33,982 nt of DNA from Gemmatimonadota bacterium (GCA_018672475.1 JABHFS010000170.1:1-33982), one strand, 5' to 3'. Shown: positions 1 through 8,609, counted from the first letter of the stretch. Translations and numbers: made by a program. The notes: generated by a model from the letters alone, not told the origin.

Positions 1-55
1 CACCACCACCACCACCACCACCACCACCACCGCCTTCTTCGCTTTCGTCTGCCAT
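1..55 (-). CDS. fliL: Probable FliL N-terminus (partial, runs off window)
   Basis: Only the first 18 codons are present. An ATG at 55-53 follows an AAGGTAG ribosome-binding site and opens a frame reading M-A-D-E-S-E-E and then an unbroken run of at least 11 glycines up to the window edge. It starts 24 bases after the motB stop, the usual place of fliL in flbD-motA-motB-fliL-fliM clusters. A short acidic, glycine-rich leader before the single membrane helix is common in FliL, which surrounds the stator and supports torque. Neither the helix nor the FliL domain can be seen, so the name rests on position and leader composition. Any other small protein downstream of motB would look the same here. 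Confidence 0.55.
   Translation of the reverse strand, partial: MADESEEGGGGGGGGGGG
2..31 (-). repeat. (GGT)10 trinucleotide microsatellite in the fliL leader
   Basis: Ten perfect tandem copies of GGT on the minus strand (ACC on the plus strand) encode ten glycines, after one GGC glycine. The period is three, so copy-number changes would keep the reading frame and only alter linker length. The repeat reaches the window edge and may be longer. Confidence 0.9.
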
Positions 56-79
56 AATCTCTACCTTTCGCTCGCTGTT

Positions 80-877
80 CTACTGTTCTTCCGGCACTTC
101 TTTTTCCGCTATGCCCAATTCTGCCTCTTCGATCAACTGCTTGATCATCTCCTCCGACGACCCCTCGAGGTCCGACTGGTGGCGAATTTTTATCTCCACC
201 CTGCGGTTCTGCCCACGCCCCTCCTCGGTATCGTTTTCTAACAGCGGCTTGAACTCGCCATAACCTATGGCCGCCAATCGCTCCGGGGCGATGCCCACTT
301 CGTTGCGGAAGACGTCGAGGACCCCTAAAGCCCGACCGCTCGACAGCCAGTGGTTGTTGGGAAACTCGTCGTTTTCAATTGGCAGATTGTCCGTATGCCC
401 CTCGATCTCCACCGTATTCGGCATCCGCGCCAACACGCCGCCGATTTTATTCAGAAGCGGCAGAAAATCCGCCTTGATATCGGCCTTTCCACTGGGGTAA
501 AGAGCATTGTCCTTGATGCGGATCGTAATGCCCTCATCAGACTCGATAATCTCCACGTTCTCCTGCTGTCCCTCCGCTTCCACTTGTTTTTCAATTTCGG
601 CCTTGGCATCTTTCAACGTTGTACGCTCGTTCTTGATGTCACCCTTGGTGATCGGGATTTCGAGCTTGATCGGTGACGTGAGGATCGGTTCGCCCGGTAG
701 GACGCCCAACGCCCCTTGCAGTGAGCCGACAGCCTTCTCGAAGTCGGACTGTTTGGTCGTCGAAAATGACAGCAGCAGAATAAAAAAGGTCAGCAGCAGC
801 GACATTAAGTCGCCGAAAGTCGCCAGCCAAGCGGGCAAGCCCTTCGGACACTCCGGGCATTTTTGCTGTTTCGCCAT
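80..877 (-). CDS. motB: Flagellar stator protein MotB/PomB
   Basis: This is the stator subunit that anchors the motor to peptidoglycan and carries the ion-binding aspartate. After a Cys-Pro-Glu-Cys leader, the motif PAWLATFGDLMSLLLTFF places the conserved ion-binding Asp at residue 23, at the start of the only membrane helix (about 18-38). The C-terminal OmpA-like peptidoglycan-binding domain (about 115-235) shows EGHTDN at 159-164 and a GRGQNRRVEI motif. Length, 265 aa, is normal. The sequence around the helix (FGDLMSLL...LLLSFS) resembles sodium-type PomB more than E. coli MotB, so sodium coupling is possible but unproven. The start lies 9 bases after the motA stop, with a GGTAGTAGG ribosome site. 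Confidence 0.95.
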   Translation of the reverse strand: MAKQQKCPECPKGLPAWLATFGDLMSLLLTFFILLLSFSTTKQSDFEKAVGSLQGALGVLPGEPILTSPIKLEIPITKGDIKNERTTLKDAKAEIEKQVEAEGQQENVEIIESDEGITIRIKDNALYPSGKADIKADFLPLLNKIGGVLARMPNTVEIEGHTDNLPIENDEFPNNHWLSSGRALGVLDVFRNEVGIAPERLAAIGYGEFKPLLENDTEEGRGQNRRVEIKIRHQSDLEGSSEEMIKQLIEEAELGIAEKEVPEEQ

Positions 878-886
878 GCCTACTAC

Positions 887-1657
887 CTATTCCCCGCCTG
901 CATCCTCTTCGCCGGCCGGACGCATCGAAGGCGACAAAAACACCGAGAGTTTGTGTTCGACAATGCGCGGGTTGTCACCCGACTGGATCGACATAATGCC
1001 CTCGATGATCATCTGCTTAGCTAAGATCTCTTGCCCGGAGTAGGTCTTGAGTTTCGCGGCGATCGGATCGAGGAAGATATTGGCGATGAGCGAACCGTAG
1101 AGCGTCGTCAACAAAGCGATCGCCATACCCGGGCCGATGGCGGCTGGATCGTCCATGTTTTTGAGCATAATCACCAACCCGATCAACGTACCAATCATGC
1201 CAAAAGCCGGCGCCGTCGATGCCGCGCGCGAAATCATTTCCTGCCCTGCCTTATGGCGCTCTTCGACGAAGCGCAACTCCGTCTCTAGAATATCCATGAT
1301 CAGATCAGGTTCGGTGCCGTCGACCGCCAAGCGAATGCCGCCACTGAGAAAAGCATCATCCGCATCCTCCACTGCGGCCTCCAAGGCCAAGATGCCCTCG
1401 CGGCGCGCCGTCTCGGCAAATCCGACAATTTTCTCAATAAGCTCACTGGGCGAGCTACCCGAGGTCTTGATCGATTTCATGTAGACGCCAACCAACCCGA
1501 TTAGGTCGGGTAGCGGATTGGCGATCAGGGTTGCCGCGATAGTGCCGCCGATAACCACGACAGCCGACTGGAAATCCATGAAAGCCATCGGGTCTTGCAT
1601 GGCGATAATAATCAAGGTAACCGCACTTACCAGGCCGATGATTGTCGCTATGTCCAT
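887..1657 (-). CDS. motA: Flagellar stator protein MotA/PomA
   Basis: This is the inner-membrane ion-channel partner of MotB. It forms the stator that presses on the FliG ring. The 256 aa carry four hydrophobic segments: about 3-20 and 33-50, then, after a large cytoplasmic loop, about 155-175 and 185-205. The loop has the charged stretch ETELRFVEERHKAGQEM, typical of the FliG-contacting face. The third helix carries the family motif APAFGMIGTLIGLV and the fourth LLTTLYGSLIAN. It lies between flbD and motB, as in spirochaetes, deltaproteobacteria and Thermotogae. The short charged tail rich in Glu and Gly is poorly conserved in the family. Confidence 0.96.
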   Translation of the reverse strand: MDIATIIGLVSAVTLIIIAMQDPMAFMDFQSAVVVIGGTIAATLIANPLPDLIGLVGVYMKSIKTSGSSPSELIEKIVGFAETARREGILALEAAVEDADDAFLSGGIRLAVDGTEPDLIMDILETELRFVEERHKAGQEMISRAASTAPAFGMIGTLIGLVIMLKNMDDPAAIGPGMAIALLTTLYGSLIANIFLDPIAAKLKTYSGQEILAKQMIIEGIMSIQSGDNPRIVEHKLSVFLSPSMRPAGEEDAGGE

Positions 1658-1678
1658 AACTTGCTTCCCGTCCGGCCT

Positions 1679-1876
1679 TTAGCCGCTGACTAACACCTGG
1701 TTACAGGTGCGTTTGTATTCGACGATGCGCTCGACCACCGTGTCGACCGGCTCGAACACCATAATCTTTTTGCCCGATGTCAGGGTGATGATCGTGTCGG
1801 GGATGGCCTCGACAAATTCGATCATCTCTGCGTTGATCACCAATTCGTTCTGGTTAAGGCGGGTCAACCTGATCAT
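1679..1876 (-). CDS. flbD: Small flagellar protein FlbD
   Basis: A 65-aa protein of the small FlbD family (PF06289), found between flgE and motA in many flagellar operons. It is not the Caulobacter sigma-54 activator of the same name. The family pattern is clear: an N-terminal IRLTRLNQNELVINAEMIE, then ITLTSGKKIMVFE and a C-terminal helix rich in Val and Glu. The exact role is unknown; links to stator or motor function rest mostly on synteny. I chose the ATG at 1876 because AAGGAA lies just upstream and the family begins with this Met-Ile. The frame remains open to 1900, so an eight-residue longer form is possible. Confidence 0.9.
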   Translation of the reverse strand: MIRLTRLNQNELVINAEMIEFVEAIPDTIITLTSGKKIMVFEPVDTVVERIVEYKRTCNQVLVSG

Positions 1877-1954
1877 AATTTTCCTTAGGTCTTGAACCAT
1901 GAGTCTATCAGCGAACCGCGCGGTCTTAGTTCGCTAGGCTACTAATATAGGGCT

Positions 1955-3928
1955 TTACCTCTTCAAATTCACTACTTCGGTGAGCAACTCGTCCGAGGTT
2001 GTGATACTGCGTGCGTTGGCCTGGAAGCCTCGTTGGGTGACGATCATGTTGGTAAATTCCTGAGCCAAATCGACATTCGACATCTCAATCGCCCCCGATC
2101 GAATACTGCCCTGCACCGTGATCTCGGCCGCGCCGATTACGGCTTGGCCCGACGATTCGGTCTCGATGAACATATTGTCCCCCTGGCGCTTCAATCCGTC
2201 GACATTGCCAAAGGAAGCCAATCCCACCCGCCCCAAGCTCTCCGAAGTACCATTCGAAAACAGCCCGGTGATATTACCATTCGGCTCGAAGCTTACTGAC
2301 ACCAATGATCCGGCGGAACGGCCGTCCTGTTCGCGCACCGACACCGAAGAAGGCGCCACGAACTGAGTCAGACCACCGAGGCGCTCAGTGCTATCCGCGC
2401 CGATATCGATGGTCAACTCCGGCGTCCCCTCGCCCGGGGTAAAAGTAATCGGCGCCTTGTCTGAAGACTCGAAGGTGCGCAAGGTTCCGTCCTCGTTGAA
2501 GATTACATTGCCGTTGTTGCCCGAATCAGGCGTCAAACCGTCGATGGTCGCGACCCAAGTCCATTCGTTGTCGACCACGCTCTTGCTGAAGTTCATAGTC
2601 AGCGAGTGCGCGTTACCCTTTTCATCAAAAACCTGGGTATTGGTGCTGAATTCAAAAGGCGGGTCGTTGCCGAAGATGCCCGAACCGACCCCCGAATCGA
2701 GCAGCGATAAATTGATGTCGAAACCCACCACTCGATCACCGGATACCCCGTCGGTGAGGATCATCTGCCCAGTGCCAGGATCCAAACCGGCCTGGACGCC
2801 GCCATAGATATTTTCGACCGCCGTGAAGAGATCCTGCACAGTATCGGTCGTATCGGTCTGAAAGGTAAAATGACCGTCGAAACTCTCGCCATTGGGTTTG
2901 ACTCCGGTAAAGCGGATGATGTCGCCGTCCGTCAAGTCATTACCGACATTGGCCAGATCGTTCAAGAGATCTGTATTCGCCGCTCGCGTGCCCGTTTGCT
3001 GCGCATCGGCGGCAAAACCGAGTAGTGTCGCGACATTGACTAAAGGATCGGCATTATCCACTTTGAGCGATATCTGCTCGCCTCCTTCGACCGTGCGCAG
3101 CACCAGTTCACCCAACGCGTTGGTCTTGAACTGAACATTGTTCTTGAGCGTGCCATTGACGCTGATCTGCGAGTTGAGTTCGGAGATCAGTTCCACGCGG
3201 TCGGCGTAGATCTTCGTGGGAATATTAAGTGTGCTTTCGGTAAGCTTACCACCCTGCTCGATTGAAATTTTGAGCCCGGCGTTGTTAAATGCGGTCAAAT
3301 CGAGCGGAAAGCCCGGGTTCGGATTACTGGTTATGCGCGCCGGTTGGCCGAAGAGCGTGCTACCGGTCCACACCGGGGCTCCCACACCACTGCCACTGGC
3401 GTCCAGGTTCCCCGAAATGCGGATCATCGTCGAAGCTTCAGCCTTCGACTCTCGGTCGACTGGAATGGTCAAATCCCCCAACTCCGAGCGAAAAGTCCCG
3501 TCGGCATTGGCTAAATTACCCTGCACTGCAAAACCGGTGCCGGGATCGTAGAGCTTGCCATTCGTATCAAAGGCAAACGTCCCGTCGCGACTGAAAAATT
3601 GCTGGTTGCCGTCGTTGACGATAAAATAGCCGTCTCCGTCGATCGCCAGATCGGTCTCGATCCCCGTGGTCTGGATCGACCCCTGCGCCTGGATTGTGTC
3701 AATGCTCGCAACGCCGACTCCACGACCGGATTGCTGCGGATTAGTCGCCGCGATCTGAGCGCGCGCGGGCCCGCCCTCGCTCAGCGTCTGGCTCAACACG
3801 TCAGAGAAATTCGCCCGCCCCCCCTTGAAGGCCGTAGTATTGACATTGGCTACGTTGTTACTGATCACATTCATCCGCGTCTGGTGGCTAGTGACGCCCG
3901 TGATCCCTATATATATCGAATCCAACAT
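1955..3928 (-). CDS. flgE: Flagellar hook protein FlgE (long form)
   Basis: FlgE builds the flexible hook outside the outer membrane, exported through the FliI/FliH/FliJ-assisted apparatus. The N-terminal rod/hook signature is clear (GITGVTSHQTRMNVISNNVANVNTTAFK in part), followed by the LTD-to-TQGS region around residues 85-100. The C-terminal motif EMSNVDLAQEFTNMIVTQRG and a final ARSITTSDELL helix complete the D0/D1 core. At 657 aa it is much longer than the E. coli protein (about 400). The extra length lies in the central surface-exposed D2/D3 region. I start at ATG 3928, preceded by AGGAG at 3937-3941; the 27 upstream in-frame residues look unlike any FlgE. It follows flgD after a 126-base gap. 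Confidence 0.96.
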   Translation of the reverse strand: MLDSIYIGITGVTSHQTRMNVISNNVANVNTTAFKGGRANFSDVLSQTLSEGGPARAQIAATNPQQSGRGVGVASIDTIQAQGSIQTTGIETDLAIDGDGYFIVNDGNQQFFSRDGTFAFDTNGKLYDPGTGFAVQGNLANADGTFRSELGDLTIPVDRESKAEASTMIRISGNLDASGSGVGAPVWTGSTLFGQPARITSNPNPGFPLDLTAFNNAGLKISIEQGGKLTESTLNIPTKIYADRVELISELNSQISVNGTLKNNVQFKTNALGELVLRTVEGGEQISLKVDNADPLVNVATLLGFAADAQQTGTRAANTDLLNDLANVGNDLTDGDIIRFTGVKPNGESFDGHFTFQTDTTDTVQDLFTAVENIYGGVQAGLDPGTGQMILTDGVSGDRVVGFDINLSLLDSGVGSGIFGNDPPFEFSTNTQVFDEKGNAHSLTMNFSKSVVDNEWTWVATIDGLTPDSGNNGNVIFNEDGTLRTFESSDKAPITFTPGEGTPELTIDIGADSTERLGGLTQFVAPSSVSVREQDGRSAGSLVSVSFEPNGNITGLFSNGTSESLGRVGLASFGNVDGLKRQGDNMFIETESSGQAVIGAAEITVQGSIRSGAIEMSNVDLAQEFTNMIVTQRGFQANARSITTSDELLTEVVNLKR

Positions 3929-3944
3929 TACCTTAACTCCTCGT

Positions 3945-3960
3945 CCCATCCTGCGATGGG
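3945..3960. other. Short perfect hairpin in the flgD-flgE gap
   Basis: CCCATC-ctgc-GATGGG is a 6-bp perfect stem with a 4-base loop, three bases upstream of the flgE Shine-Dalgarno sequence. No T-run follows in the minus direction, so it is not a classical terminator. It may be an mRNA-stability or translation-control element between the cap and hook genes, or chance. The rest of the 126-base gap shows no promoter I can support. Confidence 0.4.
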
Positions 3961-4054
3961 TGTGGTAAGGGGCCACTTTCTCCCTTCCTGGGAGGTGAAC
4001 CCAATCCACTCGCGTCCATCCTTGACCGCAATTTCATGGTTGATTCTGTCGTGC

Positions 4055-4726
4055 TTAATTACCTACTTCTACCACCCCGCGTATATCCGAGAGTGCGAGC
4101 TCGCGACCATCGGCCCAAATTCGAGCCTCGCTGCCCGCATAACGGACGGCATCGACTCTGACCCGCTTGAGCATATCCGCCTCGACCGGCACGCCGCCGG
4201 GCCCTGCGGCGGTGACCACGGCCAGATAAGCGCCCTTCGGCACCTTGTCGCCGGATGCGCTTTTCCCGTCCCACTCGACCTTGTTATAGGCCTGAGACGT
4301 ATCTAATTCCAACTCGCGCACCACCTGGCCTCTAGCGTCGAGAATCTGTAGTAACGCACTGCGCGCCTGGGCGCCAAGGCGATAAGCGACTTCGGTGGTT
4401 TCGCCATCATAGGCGACCTCCTGAGTCGGCACCTCCACCGCTTTGCCCACCAACGAGGTAACCAGGTTGTTCTTGAAAGCGGCCTGCAACTCCGCCTCCG
4501 CCCCCTGGCTCCTCTCCATGGTCTGGTTCATGTTCTGCAGCTGTTCCAGCGAACTGAACTGCGCCATCTGCGCGACGAACTCCGTATTCTCCATCGGATT
4601 CAACGGGTCCTGGTAACGCAGTTGCACGGTCAGTAGCTGCAAGAAATCGTCCTTGCCCAACTGACCCCGCGAATTTCCCGCCTGGGCCTGGTCGCTGTTC
4701 TGGTTGACAATATTGCTGATGTTCAT
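4055..4726 (-). CDS. flgD: Hook-capping protein FlgD
   Basis: FlgD is the hook cap, needed for FlgE subunits to polymerise at the growing tip. The N-terminal domain has the family signature [19 protein letters not shown] followed by [20 protein letters not shown]. The C-terminal part (about residues 85-215) is the Tudor/Fn3-like portion, with a [19 protein letters not shown] stretch typical of FlgD. Length is 223 aa. I chose ATG 4726, with GAGGC just upstream, over the longer in-frame GTG/ATG options that overlap fliK. As chosen, its start still overlaps the end of fliK by no coding bases (fliK stops at 4749). The order fliK-flgD-flgE is the standard hook module. Confidence 0.94.
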   Translation of the reverse strand: MNISNIVNQNSDQAQAGNSRGQLGKDDFLQLLTVQLRYQDPLNPMENTEFVAQMAQFSSLEQLQNMNQTMERSQGAEAELQAAFKNNLVTSLVGKAVEVPTQEVAYDGETTEVAYRLGAQARSALLQILDARGQVVRELELDTSQAYNKVEWDGKSASGDKVPKGAYLAVVTAAGPGGVPVEADMLKRVRVDAVRYAGSEARIWADGRELALSDIRGVVEVGN

Positions 4727-4748
4727 AATCGCCTCGTCTCGTAGCTTA

Positions 4749-5828
4749 TCAGGTCGTAAAATCCACTTCGTGGTTGTCAATACTCACCGCGACAGGAGCT
4801 TCCTGTCCGGCATTGGTATCACCGGTGCTACCGACGCCACCGGCCAGCCCGGTATCGCGACGATTCTCGCCTTGCCCCGCTTGATCAGATCCTTGTCCGA
4901 AACGAGGGTCGCGGTTGACATTGACATCAAATCCTTCCAAAACCAAGCCTTGGGCGGCGAGCTCACTTTTCAGACGGCCCACCTGGTCTTCGAGCAATTG
5001 TTTGATTTCGGGGTGCTGAACCATCATTTCGCCGCGTACAACCCCCTCGGCAGTACGCACCCTCAACTCGATCTCGCCAAGGTCGGCGGGTTTGAGCTGC
5101 AACCTCATCTCGGCACCGCCTTCGCGCACCAGTGTCGCCAAGTTGCGGATCACTTGCGGCATCACCGTCTCGGCCAACTCCTCCTGCAGCGGCGAAGCGG
5201 CGCTATTCGCCGCCTGGGTAATCCGTGCGATCAACTGGTCCGGCGCTTTCTCCACCATTAAGTCCGGGTCCATCAATTCGCTGAAGTTCAGCAATTCTAA
5301 CGGGCTACCAGCATCAGCTTCGGCAACGGGGACCGCCACCAATACCACCGCTTCTTCATCGCCTTCACCCTCTATATCCGTTTCGAGCGGGGCTTCTTCG
5401 TCGCCCTCTACTTCGGATAACCGCACCGGCACTATAGCGGCCTCTTCTCCATCGACTTCTTCATCGGCCTCCCCCTCGTCCGCCTGCTCCAGCTCAGGTG
5501 CGACAACGGCTTCCATCGCAACAGCGACAACCGCGTCCGTCTGCTCCTTGGCCGTCGGAACAGCCTCAGTTAATTCATCCTCTTCCACCCTCTCCATAGC
5601 ATCATCGCGCGCATCATCCTTAGCCGCGGCTGCTTCCGCCGCGGCACCGTCTCGCTCGGGTGGCTCATCTATCGCCTTCGGTTTATCCGGCGGCGCTTGC
5701 TGTTTTTCGGCCTGCCGTAGCATTTGCGCGAAGTCCAATCCGGTCTCCACCCGACCGGCGAGACCATTCGCGGTCGCCGACGGTTTATTCACCGGCGCCG
5801 GAGCGGCGGTCCCTATCAGTTCCAACAT
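4749..5828 (-). CDS. fliK: Flagellar hook-length control protein FliK
   Basis: FliK is the exported molecular ruler that measures hook length and switches the export gate to filament substrates. The conserved C-terminal domain (about residues 215-320) contains [17 protein letters not shown], the most reliable FliK motif, then a helix ending in [11 protein letters not shown]. The N-terminal and central parts are low complexity and strongly acidic (long runs of Glu, Asp, Ala, Val at about 60-185), unusual because ruler regions are more often rich in Pro, Gln and Ser. Length, 359 aa, is within the FliK range. It starts nine bases after the fliJ stop and precedes flgD. Confidence 0.9.
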   Translation of the reverse strand: MLELIGTAAPAPVNKPSATANGLAGRVETGLDFAQMLRQAEKQQAPPDKPKAIDEPPERDGAAAEAAAAKDDARDDAMERVEEDELTEAVPTAKEQTDAVVAVAMEAVVAPELEQADEGEADEEVDGEEAAIVPVRLSEVEGDEEAPLETDIEGEGDEEAVVLVAVPVAEADAGSPLELLNFSELMDPDLMVEKAPDQLIARITQAANSAASPLQEELAETVMPQVIRNLATLVREGGAEMRLQLKPADLGEIELRVRTAEGVVRGEMMVQHPEIKQLLEDQVGRLKSELAAQGLVLEGFDVNVNRDPRFGQGSDQAGQGENRRDTGLAGGVGSTGDTNAGQEAPVAVSIDNHEVDFTT

Positions 5829-5837
5829 AACTTTTCC

Positions 5838-6305
5838 TTAGCCATTGAGCTCTGTGTCTGTGCTCCCTCGCCGGACATAGAGCTGTCCTCCGATTTCGTC
5901 CAGTTGAATCCGTTCCTGGCGCATGGTTTCGCGCTTGTGTTTCTCCTCCGCGCGTTCTTTCAATATTTCATATACCCTACGTTCACGGGTAGCTTCCAAC
6001 AGCTTCCCCCGCTTGTCCTCGACCATCGACTCGATCCGATCAAGATGTGAGCGTTGTTCACCCATCTCCCGTTGCAACCGCAGCAGGTAACTGGCGTTAA
6101 TACCTAACAACGACGTTTCAATACGCTGGTCAGGTAACGCCAACGAGGTGTGCCGATACGCATCGAAAGACTGTTTCAATCCCCCGAGCTCGTCGAACTC
6201 CCGGTTGAATATCGCCATCACTTCACCGAGTTCGGCCTTCTGCTGATCCTCCTTGCGTTGCTTGAGTTCGAGCAGGCGTTGAAAACGAAAACTGAAACGC
6301 TTCAT
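5838..6305 (-). CDS. fliJ: Flagellar export chaperone FliJ
   Basis: FliJ is a small coiled-coil stalk that sits in the FliI ATPase ring and hands substrates to the FlhA gate. The 155 aa are almost wholly charged helix: the opening FSFRFQRLLELKQRKEDQQK is the family signature, and two long helices of Glu, Lys, Arg and Gln heptads follow. Its ATG shares one base with the fliI TAA (TAATG), so it is almost certainly translated by coupling to fliI. The order fliH-fliI-fliJ is the universal one. Confidence 0.9.
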   Translation of the reverse strand: MKRFSFRFQRLLELKQRKEDQQKAELGEVMAIFNREFDELGGLKQSFDAYRHTSLALPDQRIETSLLGINASYLLRLQREMGEQRSHLDRIESMVEDKRGKLLEATRERRVYEILKERAEEKHKRETMRQERIQLDEIGGQLYVRRGSTDTELNG

Positions 6306-7636
6306 TAAATCTGGGCTTCTGCCGGCGCTTCGGCGGCCATAATACCCATTAGACGCTGCACGTGCTTGTCAAAGCTCTCGCCCTCTTCAGCCCGTTGCCG
6401 CAAAAATGCACCGATCGGCTCAACAAAACCCAATGCGCGATCTATCTGGGGATTCGACCCCCGGGCATAGGCACCGATATTGATCAAATCCTCCGCCTCA
6501 TTGTAGGCCGCCATCATCGCCTTGATCTCCATCGCCGCCTCCCAATGCGCAGGGGTAACCACGTCTTTCATCACGCGGCTGATACTCTCCATCACGTCGA
6601 CCGGTGGGTAATGCCCGCGCGAGGCCAGACGCCGTGACAGCACCAAGTGGCCATCGAGGATCGCACGCGAGGCGTCGGCGATCGGCTCATCCATATCGTC
6701 ACCTTCAACCAATACCGTATAGAGGCCGGTAATACTGCCGTTTTTAGTCATCCCGACACGTTCGAGCAGACGCGGCAATAAAGCGAACACCGAAGGTGTA
6801 TAACCGCGAGTCGTCGGCGGCTCTCCGGCGGCTAAGCCGATTTCTCGCTGGGCCATCGCCACCCGGGTCAACGAATCCATCATCAGTACCACATCCTTGC
6901 CCTGATCGCGAAAATACTCGGCGATGGTCGTAGCAACAAAAGCCGCCTTAAGGCGAATTAGAGCAGGTTGGTCCGAGGTCGCGACAATAACCACCGAACG
7001 CCTTAAACCCTCCGACCCAAGACTGTCCTCGATAAAATCGAGCACTTCCTTACCACGTTCGCCGACTAGGGCGATGACGTTTACATCAGCATCTGAATGG
7101 CGCGCAATCATACCCAAGAGTGTGCTCTTGCCGACGCCGCTGCCTGCGAAGATGCCCATGCGCTGCCCCTTGCCGCAGCTGACCATCCCGTCCAACGCCC
7201 TGACCCCGGTCCCCAATGATTCCTGGACACGACGCCTACTGAGCGGATCGGGCGGCGAACTATGAATATTGCGACGATCCTCGGCGTGTATTTGCCCGGC
7301 GCCATCAATCGGTTGTCCCAAGCCATCCAATATCCGCCCTTGCAAGCCGTGCCCGACCGGGATATAGAGCGGCATCCGGGTTGGAAAAACGTGCGTACCG
7401 GGTCGGATACCCTCAATCTTCCCCAAGGGCATCAACAACACCCGATTGCCCCTGAAGCCGACGACCTCCGCCCTGAGCGCATCCGATTGCGGATCGCCCA
7501 AAACACAAAGCTCACCTAGGGCCACATCCGCCGGGCCGACCGACTCGATGATCAAACCGACGATCTGGTTGACCTTGCCGTAGTGGGTCAGCGGATCAGT
7601 CTGGTCTATTGTATTTAGTAGATGTTGGCTATTCAT
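6305..7636 (-). CDS. fliI: Flagellum-specific ATPase FliI
   Basis: FliI is the F1-beta-like hexameric ATPase of the flagellar type III export apparatus at the cytoplasmic face. The Walker A loop GSGVGKST lies at about residues 165-172, and Walker B VVLMMDSLTR at about 240. The export-ATPase hallmarks GERGKE and GEPPTTRGYTPSVF are present, the latter distinguishing the type III ATPases from F1 subunits. Length is 443 aa from ATG 7636. That codon overlaps the fliH stop in the string ATGAATAG, indicating coupled translation. The 31 in-frame residues upstream read through the fliH tail and are not part of the protein. Confidence 0.96.
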   Translation of the reverse strand: MNSQHLLNTIDQTDPLTHYGKVNQIVGLIIESVGPADVALGELCVLGDPQSDALRAEVVGFRGNRVLLMPLGKIEGIRPGTHVFPTRMPLYIPVGHGLQGRILDGLGQPIDGAGQIHAEDRRNIHSSPPDPLSRRRVQESLGTGVRALDGMVSCGKGQRMGIFAGSGVGKSTLLGMIARHSDADVNVIALVGERGKEVLDFIEDSLGSEGLRRSVVIVATSDQPALIRLKAAFVATTIAEYFRDQGKDVVLMMDSLTRVAMAQREIGLAAGEPPTTRGYTPSVFALLPRLLERVGMTKNGSITGLYTVLVEGDDMDEPIADASRAILDGHLVLSRRLASRGHYPPVDVMESISRVMKDVVTPAHWEAAMEIKAMMAAYNEAEDLINIGAYARGSNPQIDRALGFVEPIGAFLRQRAEEGESFDKHVQRLMGIMAAEAPAEAQI

Positions 7637-8549
7637 TTTTCGTCTCGTCCATCGCATTGGCAACTGGTGCGACATCTCCCGTCCCATCGACCGCATTGGC
7701 GGCCGCGACTTCACTTTCCGTCTCGCCAACGGTAATCGCGCCCCCGTCCGCTGCTTCAGCCACCGCGACCGCTACCTCCGCCTCTTCCTTGTGAAGGGCG
7801 AAAAAGGCGGCACGCAAACCGTCGTGCAGCACTTGCGCCTGCTCTTCCAAGCGGGCATCGACATTCTCTTCTCGTCCTTCGATCATACAACCGCCACGAC
7901 CGACGTGATCACTCGCACGCACTTTCAATACCGCATCTGCGTCAACTTTATCGACCCAATAGTCTGCGAAGCGACGTGCGATCTGCAGATCCTCAGGATG
8001 GACTTTAATCTCCAGGTTGCTGCGATCGCCCAAATGGCGCAGGGCGTTGCGCACGACCTGCACCAACACTTTCGGACCGATTTCGACCTGAAAACCGACG
8101 ATGCGCTTGGCCAGCGCGGCGGCCAGGTCGACCACCGTTTCTTCGGCTTCTTTCAGTATCTGCGCGCGTTCAGCCACTAGGCTCTCGTGCAAAACCCCCA
8201 TACGCGTCACCGCCTCGACCGCCTCCGCTTCCCGCTCGTCTAAGCCCACTTTGTAGCCTTCATCATAGCGCTGTTGATGCACCTGGCTGCGCTCTTCCTG
8301 ACCGAGCGTTTCTGCTTCTTGAAATCGCTTATCGGCTTCGGCCTGCAGATATTCCATCTCTTGCCGCATCCGAACCTCCCATTCGCCATTGAGCTGCTTG
8401 CCAACCCCCGCGACTTGCTCGTCGATGATCTGTGCCAAGCCGATCGATCCGAGGTTTTGTTCCTCAACCTCCTCGTGCAAATCTCGTTCGGCCGCCCCCA
8501 AGGTGATGACTTCTCCCCCCAGGCGCACAGTGCGAATTATTTTTGACAC
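7629..8549 (-). CDS. fliH: Flagellar export ATPase regulator FliH, with extended tail
   Basis: FliH is the stator-like peripheral stalk that dimerises, binds FliI and ties it to the C-ring. The protein has a charged coiled coil (about residues 45-130) and a C-terminal domain with VVDLAAALAKRIVGFQ, VRNALRHLGDRSNLEIKVHPEDL and a RASDHVGRGGCMIEG motif. These match FliH and the V/A-type E subunit family. Past residue 250 there is a tail of about 50 residues rich in Ala, Val, Glu and Gly that ordinary FliH lacks. The start is GTG 8549, behind a GAAGGGAT ribosome site. It comes directly after fliF, where fliG would be expected. Confidence 0.93.
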   Translation of the reverse strand: MSKIIRTVRLGGEVITLGAAERDLHEEVEEQNLGSIGLAQIIDEQVAGVGKQLNGEWEVRMRQEMEYLQAEADKRFQEAETLGQEERSQVHQQRYDEGYKVGLDEREAEAVEAVTRMGVLHESLVAERAQILKEAEETVVDLAAALAKRIVGFQVEIGPKVLVQVVRNALRHLGDRSNLEIKVHPEDLQIARRFADYWVDKVDADAVLKVRASDHVGRGGCMIEGREENVDARLEEQAQVLHDGLRAAFFALHKEEAEVAVAVAEAADGGAITVGETESEVAAANAVDGTGDVAPVANAMDETKNE

Positions 8550-8609
8550 GGCATCCCTTCCATTATTAGATCACGCGCTAGCCAGCTAATATACGCAACC
8601 GACCGCTGC

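Noticed and set aside
1519..1534. TGGC...TTGC on the plus strand inside motA, resembling a sigma-54 promoter
   Set aside because: The GG to GC distance is 11 bases, not 10, it lies within coding sequence and points antisense to the operon.
5092..5841. A 249-codon open frame antisense to fliK, rich in Ser, Ala and Thr
   Set aside because: It mirrors the acidic low-complexity part of fliK, has no family motif and no plausible ribosome site; a composition artefact.
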